NCBI GenBank assembly: GCA_016550395.1
Contig: JABXGY010000047.1
Location: forward strand, 1 to 12,078
DNA: 12,078 nt
Reading direction: 5' to 3'
From: an archaeon
Lineage (GTDB): Archaea > Asgardarchaeota > Hermodarchaeia > Hermodarchaeales > Hermodarchaeaceae
The notes beneath the pieces were generated by a model. The model worked only from the letters and a program-made list of their open reading frames with translations, made no database searches and had not been told where the DNA came from. The position numbers were made by a program, and so were the translations under genes. Each line of letters starts with the position of its first letter. Positions within the stretch are counted from its first letter, which is position 1. This document shows positions 7,113 through 12,078 of the stretch, piece after piece.

Positions 7113-8610
7113 TCATTCGGAAGATAAAGTAGGAAATAACGATTCCGATGATTAGTGCAACAGCACCTGCAATCCCGATTAGGATCAGGTTTGGTGGCGG
7201 TGGTGGAAGCACTACTCCTGGGTATTCACGAACGCCGTCGCCATCGACGTCAAGGTAGCCTGCCGCATCAAGGATGTTATTTGCTATGGTTGTATTATGT
7301 TCCCAGAAGTCGCCATCAGGATGGTAGAGGCTGGCGTAAAATGTTTCTGGAATGATACTGTGTGTTTCCCGTCCATGACCGAGTCGACCGATATTAACTA
7401 GTTGTGCTCGATCAATAGCATGGCTCATAGCTTTTCGCACTCGGAAATCTGAGATACCTAGTCCGGGGAAGCCAGGTTCTGTCACATTGAGGTGGAATCC
7501 TAAAACGTAATCCCATTGGGATGCTAAACCAGTGACAAGAGTTAGTTCTGGAGCATTTAGCACAACGTTTACGTAAGCACCGAAAACCTCGTAGCGTTCA
7601 GAGTCCGCATCACCTGCACGCATAGCAAGGATACGGGCATCCTGTCCAATTACAACGTCAATTCGGAACGCATCAATGTTCGGTAGTTGTCCTACGTAGG
7701 GATTTGTTGGGCCCCACCAGTTAGCAAACTTAGTTACCAGTGTAAATTCATCTGGATCTCGGGAATCGAACTCATAGGGTCCTGAACCAGTATGGGCAGT
7801 GCCATTAGTGGGATCATCCCACCGCGCGTCATTCTGTGGTGCGTCATCACGAACATGTTCGGGTAACACGTACATCTGCGTACCAAAAATGTGAGGTGCA
7901 AAAGCCATTGTCTGGTCCATATTAATGGTTATTACTTGACCATCAACTGATGTGCTAGTGATATGTTGAAAAGTGGGCCAATCGTTGACATCTGAAGGAC
8001 CATTCTTGTAATAATTGATAGAAAATTCAACATCCTCTGGTCTTACTGGGAGTCCATCGTGCCACTGAGCACCTGTCCTTAGGGTAAAGTTGATTTGTGT
8101 TCCATCGGCACTTATTGCATAATCTTCAGCGAGCCACGGGATAAGATTGCTTTCATTGTCAAAGCTGAGGAGAGTGTCGTAGACAAGCATATTGTACCAG
8201 TGGGAGCGTTCGCTTCGCCAGAACAAGGGATTCATTTCTCCAATATCTGAGCTATAGGCCATCACAAACAAGGAGTTGTCAACGGATGATGTCATGAAGA
8301 CAACAGTTTGTGGGTTAAATGTGGTAAAGATTCCTCCGGGTTTGATAGTGTAGTTGGTCCATTCGCTACGAATGGCATGAGTGTCATCGGAAAGAAATAG
8401 TGGTATATAGGGAATATTGTATTTTGCTGCGACTTGGACAAGTCGGGCTGCCTCTGCAAGTTCCGCTGGGGAGGCAGACAAATAGTCCTCAATTAGAGCG
8501 TCTACGGTAGCATTATTCAATACGTAGGGATTTCCTCCATAGTAGACTATGTTATCAGAGTGCATTCGATCGTAGGGGTGATCGGGGAATGGGGAGTAAC
8601 CATGGCTCAT
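7102..8610 (-). CDS. Peptide-binding protein (SBP_bac_5 type), main part, circularly permuted, C-terminally anchored
   Basis: This 502-codon stretch is in the same frame as the upstream signal-peptide fragment (8629-8883) and is separated from it by one TGA. It should be read as the body of the importer's extracellular binding protein. Residues 1-105 resemble the usual C-terminal third of the family: HGYSPFPDHPYDRMHSDN, a helix-rich region with LAEAARLVQVAAKYNIPYIP, and TIKPGGIFTTFNP. Residues 113-464 resemble the usual N-terminal two thirds: an opening strand with DIGEMNPLF; LAEDYAISADG ... FTLRTGAQWHDGLPVRPEDV (160-194); GSGPYEF; DFRVRKAMSHAIDR (388-401); and AGYLDVDGDGVREYP (450-464). A polyproline linker (469-473), one membrane helix (about 474-497) and a basic end follow. 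The order is therefore rotated relative to normal. The ATG at 8610 has no convincing ribosome site, so independent translation is doubtful. Confidence 0.8.
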   Translation of the reverse strand: MSHGYSPFPDHPYDRMHSDNIVYYGGNPYVLNNATVDALIEDYLSASPAELAEAARLVQVAAKYNIPYIPLFLSDDTHAIRSEWTNYTIKPGGIFTTFNPQTVVFMTSSVDNSLFVMAYSSDIGEMNPLFWRSERSHWYNMLVYDTLLSFDNESNLIPWLAEDYAISADGTQINFTLRTGAQWHDGLPVRPEDVEFSINYYKNGPSDVNDWPTFQHITSTSVDGQVITINMDQTMAFAPHIFGTQMYVLPEHVRDDAPQNDARWDDPTNGTAHTGSGPYEFDSRDPDEFTLVTKFANWWGPTNPYVGQLPNIDAFRIDVVIGQDARILAMRAGDADSERYEVFGAYVNVVLNAPELTLVTGLASQWDYVLGFHLNVTEPGFPGLGISDFRVRKAMSHAIDRAQLVNIGRLGHGRETHSIIPETFYASLYHPDGDFWEHNTTIANNILDAAGYLDVDGDGVREYPGVVLPPPPPNLILIGIAGAVALIIGIVISYFIFRMRKG

Positions 8611-8628
8611 TTCATAAACAATGAATCC

Positions 8629-8631
8629 TCA
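8629..8631 (-). other. In-frame TGA interrupting the binding-protein frame
   Basis: The frame opened at 8883 reads AAC CCT GAT TGA GGA TTC ATT on the minus strand and then stays open for more than 500 codons to 7102. Only this codon breaks the 594-codon frame. A single base change from GGA (Gly) or CGA (Arg) would explain it. TGA serves as a real stop elsewhere here (both ATPase genes and the phosphotransferase gene), so a reassigned code is not supported. Confidence 0.85.
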
Positions 8632-8883
8632 ATCAGGGTTGATACCCTCATACATGGGGTCATCGTCCATGATTGTGACATCAAAATCAATACCGATTTG
8701 TGACATTTGTAGTTTTAGCCCAGTTCCAGTATCAACGGAGATATCGTCCCAAGAGAGAACCCATAACGGAAAGGATAATTCAGGGAGTGCGTCATATACT
8801 TGTGCAGCTGCAGGTACGCCAGAAACACTTAGAAAACTGAAAAGTGTAAGAAACATTAGGCCTAACAATTTTTTATTTGCCAA
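8629..8883 (-). CDS. Peptide-binding protein, N-terminal part with signal peptide, ending at an in-frame TGA
   Basis: The first 84 codons of the interrupted binding-protein gene. Residues 1-27 form a secretion signal: KK at 4-5, a hydrophobic core 6-23, and a small-residue AAA end near 25-27. The mature part starts directly with a segment normally found deep in SBP_bac_5 proteins: PELSFPLWVLSWDD (34-47), then GLKLQMSQIGIDFDVTIMD (55-73), equivalent to the familiar 'LK-IGIDV-V--MD' strand-helix-strand after the 'AGY-D-DGDG-RE-P' motif. It ends INPD-TGA, and the same frame then continues GFIVYEMSHGY without loss of family resemblance. The start is a TTG at 8881-8883, with GGAGG (8894-8898) 10 nt upstream and no ATG until codon 10, inside the hydrophobic core. 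The gene is either a recent pseudogene, read through, or carries a sequence error. Confidence 0.7.
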   Translation of the reverse strand: MANKKLLGLMFLTLFSFLSVSGVPAAAQVYDALPELSFPLWVLSWDDISVDTGTGLKLQMSQIGIDFDVTIMDDDPMYEGINPD

Positions 8884-8893
8884 TTTTTTAGTT

Positions 8894-8898
8894 CCTCC
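8894..8898 (-). promoter_or_regulatory. Ribosome binding site (GGAGG) deciding the TTG start of the binding protein
   Basis: GGAGG on the minus strand lies 10 nt before the TTG at 8883, the same spacing as for the EVE and OppD-like genes. No ATG is available upstream of the hydrophobic core of the signal peptide. Confidence 0.7.
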
Positions 8899-8901
8899 AA
8901 A

Positions 8902-8926
8902 TTGAGAGTTAGATTCAATCTCTCAA
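8902..8926 (-). promoter_or_regulatory. 7-bp inverted repeat in the leader of the binding-protein gene
   Basis: TTGAGAG (minus 8926-8920) and CTCTCAA (minus 8908-8902) are perfect complements separated by 11 nt. The right edge is 3 bp from the GGAGG. The inner 11 nt overlap a smaller palindrome, AGATT-G-AATCT. A weak TATA-like AATTTTAG (minus, 8930-8937) lies just upstream, so the repeat would cover the start of transcription, a usual place for a repressor operator. It could instead act as an RNA hairpin near the ribosome site. Confidence 0.45.
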
Positions 8927-8961
8927 CCGCTAAAATTGACGTTTCCTACCTAAAAGGGTTA

Positions 8962-9771
8962 TTAATCGGGTTTATCCAGTGAATTCATCGTTTTTCTAAG
9001 CTGTTTTTGGCATTCAGAATTCAATGAATATATACGTGTTAGTGCGTGACCATTTTTTTGCGCATTTTCTAAGGATTGAACTCCCGCAGTCTCTAAGAAA
9101 ACATAACGTGTTAAACCTGTTTCGATCTGCGAATATTCAGCGATAATGGTTCTAACGCCAATTCGCTCTTCCTGGATATGTTGTTGAATCACATAGCCTT
9201 CTGGACAGTTTGTTACTACCGCTGATGCGGTGAGAAAACTCTGCAAACCTTTTTTTTCTTCTATTAATTCACGTTCTTCGCGACGTTGGGCTGGCGTTCG
9301 TGGAATGAATGCTCCAAACGCTGTATGAATTCCGGATTGAATGTGTCTTAGGGAAGGATTGATGGCGGATAAGGTGAGTTGTGCCATATACCTTTTTTCG
9401 GTAAATTTGTGAATGACATTTTTTAGTGTAGATTCATCGGTCAAGAAAATTTGGGAAAATTGCTCGGGTTTACTAAGAGAGGATGTCGGTAATATGGCAT
9501 AATGTGGGCGCCATAGGAGTAATAGTTCATTCGGATCAGTGACACAACCAGCGAGTTGTTCATCTAACATAGAATAGCATGGTTCGACTCTTTCCCCATT
9601 TTCTTTGATGCTCTCCCACCGAACACGTCGAAACACACGCCAGACTGGAGGATACACGGTGAGTGATTCTAATAAACGTCGTCGAAGAAAACCCCGAGAC
9701 TGAATTCGTTTCGTTAAAAATTTACGAATTTGTTCAGCTGAAAATTCAGCTCCAAGAATAACTTCAACCAT
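8962..9771 (-). CDS. Conserved-looking protein of unknown function (269 aa)
   Basis: I do not recognise this gene with confidence. It encodes a soluble, basic protein with no signal peptide or membrane segment. Numbering from the ATG at 9771, residues about 15-35 are arginine/lysine rich. Then comes SLTVYPPVWRVFRRVRW (about 37-53), followed by a short acidic/polar segment. The strand-turn-strand look resembles the 'VYVPFW-V-V' beta region of some archaeal ATPase-associated accessory domains; this resemblance is weak. The middle (about 168-180) is a charged RREERELIEEKKG helix, possibly coiled, and the C-terminus is polar. I prefer the ATG at 9771 because GGTG (9779-9782) is 7 nt upstream; a TTG two codons earlier is too close to that site. 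The gene is on the same strand as the importer, ending 78 bp before the binding-protein start, but a promoter appears to lie between them, so shared function is not implied. Confidence 0.65.
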   Translation of the reverse strand: MVEVILGAEFSAEQIRKFLTKRIQSRGFLRRRLLESLTVYPPVWRVFRRVRWESIKENGERVEPCYSMLDEQLAGCVTDPNELLLLWRPHYAILPTSSLSKPEQFSQIFLTDESTLKNVIHKFTEKRYMAQLTLSAINPSLRHIQSGIHTAFGAFIPRTPAQRREERELIEEKKGLQSFLTASAVVTNCPEGYVIQQHIQEERIGVRTIIAEYSQIETGLTRYVFLETAGVQSLENAQKNGHALTRIYSLNSECQKQLRKTMNSLDKPD

Positions 9772-9813
9772 GAACAAACACCATTACTTTTTCTGGCTGG
9801 CATCCAAATGTGA

Positions 9814-9820
9814 GTATATT
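9814..9820 (-). promoter_or_regulatory. TATA box for the 269-aa gene
   Basis: The minus strand reads AATATAC here within GAATATACTC. Initiation about 25 nt downstream (near 9791) would give a leader of about 20 nt that includes the GGTG ribosome site. Position and composition fit an archaeal promoter. Confidence 0.4.
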
Positions 9821-9831
9821 CAAACCAGCAT

Positions 9832-9844
9832 TGTTGAATCAACA
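9832..9844. promoter_or_regulatory. Perfect 13-bp palindrome TGTTGA-A-TCAACA in the divergent region
   Basis: Two 6-bp arms flank one central base. The site lies about 11 bp upstream of the TATA box of the minus-strand gene and 90 bp upstream of the phosphotransferase start, in a 162-bp divergent intergenic region (9772-9933). This fits a regulator binding site, possibly serving both directions. The plus-strand gene may use AT-rich sequence near 9883-9893 as its TATA box, with AGGA at 9923-9926 as its ribosome site. Confidence 0.4.
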
Positions 9845-9933
9845 CGTAAGAATCCTATGGTTTGTCCTCAGAAAATTACAGGATTAAACTAAAACCAACT
9901 CCTTTTAGATTATTTACTGGTTAGGATATTAGT

Positions 9934-10980
9934 ATGAAATCATTTCAGGAACTCAACTATAGAGCCAAGATTCTTAGGCTGAGAAAACAGGCTAAGGCAG
10001 TACTTGAAGCTTATGATCTGGCACAAGCCAGTATGAAGTTCCTTGGCTATTCCGGGAATACGCATTACCAAGTCGATACATCACAGTGTGCTCCGCCTGA
10101 CCCACATGATGAACGGTTCTGGGAGAATCACTACATTCTTCGCTTGCACCAACCTAAGTATCAGACATTTGATGCCATCCGATCAGAATTGCTTTGGCTT
10201 CAAGCGATTTTACAGGATACAGACTTAATCGTACCTGAACCTGTATACAACATGAAAGGAGAACTTGTAACTGTTACAGAAATTCCTGGACTACCTTCAC
10301 CCCAATATGCTACGCTCCTTCGCTGGGTAAAAGGTCGAAGAACCCCCAAAGAGATACGTGACTATCACTACAAAGCTCTGGGACGAGTGGCGGGAAAACT
10401 TCATGATCATTCGGCTCACTGGCAACTCCCCAAAGGCTTCACCCGAATTGACTACGATTGGGATGGGTTATTTAGTGATGCTGGATTATTCGAAATCTCA
10501 GCCAGTAAACTTTGGGAAGCAATACCAATACCCTATCAAGAGCCCTTTGCAATAGTCACAGAACAGGTTCGGGATGTTATGAATGAACTGGGTACGGGTT
10601 CTGATGTGTATGGTTTGATTCATGCAGATTTATGCTTAGATGTGAATATGCTCTGGTATCGCGGAGAAATACGACCGATTGATTTCGACGACTCTGCCTA
10701 TGGGTACTGGATTTACGACTTAGCGATTTCTTTAGCGGAGGTGGAAGATGATGACACACGGCACCGTTTTCAAAACGCCTTATTAGAAGGTTACACAGAG
10801 ATTCGACCAATGCCAGCTTCACAATGGAAACATCTGGACCTCTTCATCGGTGCATGGCATGCAACAGCTATGCTCTATGCAATTAACGCTTGGTTGGCAC
10901 AGCCTAAGTTTCGCGAATGGTCCGAGCGATGGCGTGATCAAGAAGGAGATTATCTAATTCAGACAGTTGCCAGATTATGA
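9934..10980 (+). CDS. Phosphotransferase, APH/choline kinase-like fold (aminoglycoside phosphotransferase family)
   Basis: A 348-residue cytosolic kinase-like enzyme of the PF01636 group, related to homoserine kinase II and SrkA-type proteins. The N-lobe has ENHYILRLHQP (64-74) with a nucleotide-contacting strand, SELLWLQAI (84-92) for the conserved Glu helix, and LLRWVKGRR (128-136), the hinge region. LGRVAGKLHDHS (149-160) is the family helix. The catalytic loop is HADLCLDVN (230-238, with Asp232 as base and Asn238 as metal ligand), and the metal-binding Asp is in IDFDDS (249-254). Asp-to-Asn spacing in the loop is six, where five is usual. The substrate cannot be read from sequence: small alcohols, sugars, amino acids or proteins are all possible, and antibiotic resistance should not be assumed. 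The ATG has AGGA 7 nt upstream. The stop overlaps the next gene's frame by 14 bp, so the pair is very likely cotranscribed. Confidence 0.85.
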   Translation: MKSFQELNYRAKILRLRKQAKAVLEAYDLAQASMKFLGYSGNTHYQVDTSQCAPPDPHDERFWENHYILRLHQPKYQTFDAIRSELLWLQAILQDTDLIVPEPVYNMKGELVTVTEIPGLPSPQYATLLRWVKGRRTPKEIRDYHYKALGRVAGKLHDHSAHWQLPKGFTRIDYDWDGLFSDAGLFEISASKLWEAIPIPYQEPFAIVTEQVRDVMNELGTGSDVYGLIHADLCLDVNMLWYRGEIRPIDFDDSAYGYWIYDLAISLAEVEDDDTRHRFQNALLEGYTEIRPMPASQWKHLDLFIGAWHATAMLYAINAWLAQPKFREWSERWRDQEGDYLIQTVARL

Positions 10981-11917
10981 GTGTGATTTTTTGTTATTAG
11001 ACAAATCTGATATTGCTAAGTTTTACGATAAAGTTGTAAAGAAGTTTACTAAGTGGGCGAAAACTCAAGACCATATTCGTCTTGCTATCATGGTTGGATC
11101 ACAGGCGAGAACGGAAGCACCAGCTGACGAATGGTCTGACCTCGATATAATAATCTATTCGACTAAACCTGAAACACTCATTAATTCTGCTGAATGGGTA
11201 AACGAATTTGGGAATCCAGTCATCACCTTTGTTGAGCCAACAGCGGGAGGTTCGGGGGAGAGTTATGAACGTCGTGTTCTTTATGACAACGGATTAGATG
11301 TTGATTTTGCGGTCGATCCATTCACCTATGTGCTTGACGCTCAAAAACGCGGAGTTACACCAGAATTCATTAAGGAAACCTATGATGTCCTAGGTCGTGG
11401 CATCCGAGTAATAGTCGATAAAGACAATTTTATGGATAGTTTTCTCAAAAAGTATAAGGCAATCAAGCCTCCACTCCCGAGTCCACCCACAGAACATGCG
11501 TATCTTGAAAGAGTAAATGACTTCTGGTATCATACAGTTTGGACCGCAAAGAAACTTCGGCGAGGTGAATTGTGGGAGGCAAAAGCTTGCCTTGACTCAT
11601 ACATGAAAGGACGATGCCTCCTCCCCCTGATCGAATGGCACTCCCGTATCACCCATGGAAACAATTATGATACATGGTTTCGAGGTCGCTTCATGGAAAA
11701 ATGGGCGGATCCCCGTATCATTGCTGAACTGCGAAGCACGTTCGCTCACTATGATGAAGATGATGTTTGGCAAGCATTGGCAAATACTATGCAGCTCTTC
11801 CGATGGATAGCCAACGAAGTAGCAGAGGAACTTGGTTATACTTACCCTAGGGCAGCTGATCAATTTTCTAGTCGATGGGTAGATGCAGCTTACTGGGACC
11901 GGGGACCCAATGATTAA
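10967..11917 (+). CDS. Aminoglycoside 6-adenylyltransferase-like nucleotidyltransferase, ANT(6)/AadK type
   Basis: A 316-residue member of the PF04439 family, which in studied cases transfers AMP from ATP to streptomycin. Key features: IRLAIMVGSQART (37-49) with the Gly-Ser nucleotidyltransferase motif; SDLDIIIY (57-64) with metal-binding Asp58 and Asp60; DVDFAVD (111-117) supplying the third Asp (113); and the family phrase SAEWVNEFGNP (74-84). The C-terminal helical domain shows NDFWYHTVWTAKKLRRGELWEAK (184-206) and the LLPLIEWH stretch (218-225). The length is normal. The start is uncertain. The TTG at 10967 is in frame, but its nearest AGGAG is 18 nt away. A well-placed ATG at 10977 (ATGA overlap with the kinase stop) is in another frame and stops after seven codons. 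The substrate in an archaeon is unknown, since streptomycin acts on bacterial ribosomes. Confidence 0.85.
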   Translation: MPDYECDFLLLDKSDIAKFYDKVVKKFTKWAKTQDHIRLAIMVGSQARTEAPADEWSDLDIIIYSTKPETLINSAEWVNEFGNPVITFVEPTAGGSGESYERRVLYDNGLDVDFAVDPFTYVLDAQKRGVTPEFIKETYDVLGRGIRVIVDKDNFMDSFLKKYKAIKPPLPSPPTEHAYLERVNDFWYHTVWTAKKLRRGELWEAKACLDSYMKGRCLLPLIEWHSRITHGNNYDTWFRGRFMEKWADPRIIAELRSTFAHYDEDDVWQALANTMQLFRWIANEVAEELGYTYPRAADQFSSRWVDAAYWDRGPND

Positions 11918-11963
11918 TGCTCTGCTGTGCCCCCCTCCCCCTGTGTGACCCCCACCCCCCGGT
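11918..11963. other. Convergent intergenic C-tract/G-tract region
   Basis: Only 46 bp separate the stop of the ANT(6)-like gene from the stop of the GC-rich minus-strand gene. Most of it is four cytosine runs (11930-11935, 11937-11941, 11949-11953, 11955-11960). Composition changes abruptly here compared with everything to the left. Confidence 0.7.
11930..11960 (-). other. G-quadruplex motif (G6-T-G5-N7-G5-A-G6)
   Basis: On the minus strand four guanine runs of at least five bases are joined by loops of 1, 7 and 1 nt. This pattern strongly favours a stable intramolecular G-quadruplex in DNA or in the 3' untranslated RNA of the minus-strand gene. The plus strand could form an i-motif. Confidence 0.7.
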
Positions 11964-11976
11964 TTATTGGGGGGTG
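11953..11976 (-). terminator. 8-bp GC-rich stem-loop spanning the stop codon of the right-edge gene
   Basis: CACCCCCC (plus 11953-11960) and GGGGGGTG (11969-11976) form a perfect 8-bp stem with an 8-nt loop holding the TAA stop. It shares one G-run with the G-quadruplex motif, so the two structures exclude each other. No T-run follows, so whether it stops transcription is uncertain; it could protect the 3' end. Confidence 0.4.
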
Positions 11977-12078
11977 ATGTGGCTGATGCGGGTGAGCATG
12001 TCGACGTAGGATTTTTCCATGGTGGCGAGTCCGCCGGTGGGTCCGCCTTCGTCGATGACGATGTATTCGTTGGGGGAA
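11964..12078 (-). CDS. C-terminal fragment of a GC-rich gene, function not recognised
   Basis: On the minus strand a frame enters from the right edge and runs 37 codons to a TAA at 11964-11966. The start is outside the window. It reads SPNEYIVIDEGGPTGG, LATMEKSYVDMLTRI and SHITPQ in succession. Third codon positions are overwhelmingly C (AAC, TAC, ATC, GTC, GAC, GGC, CTC, ACC), unlike all other genes here, which supports real coding and either strong codon selection in a highly expressed gene or different ancestry. The opposite strand has no coherent continuation. I cannot name a family from 37 residues. Confidence 0.6.
   Translation of the reverse strand, partial: SPNEYIVIDEGGPTGGLATMEKSYVDMLTRISHITPQ

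Noticed and set aside
7155..7355. Plus-strand open frame of 66 codons
   Set aside because: It is antisense to the C-terminal end and membrane anchor of the binding protein and has no coherent motif.
8601..8620. Independent translation start at the ATG at 8610
   Set aside because: The nearest purine-rich GAGG is about 17 nt away. The product would lack a secretion signal and the first core strands, so a separate functional gene is unlikely.
8629..8631. TGA read as tryptophan or selenocysteine
   Set aside because: TGA ends both ATPase genes and the kinase gene in this window, TGG is used freely for tryptophan, and selenocysteine is not known in this protein family.
9851..9885. 6-bp inverted repeat AATCCT ... 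AGGATT in the divergent region
   Set aside because: Short arms separated by 23 bp are expected by chance; the nearby 13-bp palindrome is much stronger.
1..12078. CRISPR arrays, tRNA or rRNA genes, insertion sequences, toxin-antitoxin or defence modules
   Set aside because: No regularly spaced repeats, cloverleaf-like sequences, transposase motifs or recognisable defence genes were seen; the gaps between genes are short and accounted for.

Overview
The window looks like a piece of an archaeal chromosome, possibly from an Asgard (Thor- or Heimdall-like) lineage; that placement is inference. Supporting signs are a secreted solute-binding protein with a polyproline linker and C-terminal membrane anchor, a compact archaeal-type EVE/UPF0310 protein, TATA-like boxes, T-run termination, GGAGG or GGTG ribosome binding sites, and TTG starts. 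Most of the window is moderately AT-rich. The last ~150 bases are sharply GC-rich.

Layout. 1-375 (+) is the 3' end of a winged-helix HTH_42-type gene, followed by an M20 metallopeptidase (440-1783). A convergent EVE-domain gene ends 11 bp away (1795-2304, -). From 8883 down to 2408 on the minus strand is a dipeptide/oligopeptide ABC importer locus in the usual order: binding protein, permease B, permease C, ATPase D, ATPase F. The B-C-D-F genes are tightly coupled. The binding-protein gene is separated from them by a hairpin plus T7 terminator-like element. An unrecognised 269-aa gene lies upstream of the locus on the same strand (8962-9771). A 162-bp divergent region then precedes an overlapping plus-strand pair: an APH/choline-kinase-fold phosphotransferase and an ANT(6)-type aminoglycoside nucleotidyltransferase. 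The window ends in the C-terminal tail of a GC-rich minus-strand gene whose 3' flank carries a strong G-quadruplex motif.

How the genes work together. The importer would bind peptides outside the cell with the anchored binding protein, pass them through the B/C permeases and drive uptake with the D/F ATPases. The M20 peptidase, encoded convergently nearby, could hydrolyse imported dipeptides, but nothing in the sequence ties it directly to the transporter.

Most unusual point. The binding protein appears circularly permuted. The segment that normally forms the C-terminal third of an SBP_bac_5 protein comes directly after the signal peptide. The normal N-terminal two thirds follow, ending at the linker and membrane anchor. 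The same reading frame is also interrupted by a single in-frame TGA (8629-8631). Secondary points are a long multi-membrane N-terminal extension on permease C, operator-like palindromes at two promoters, and a frame problem at the start of the nucleotidyltransferase.
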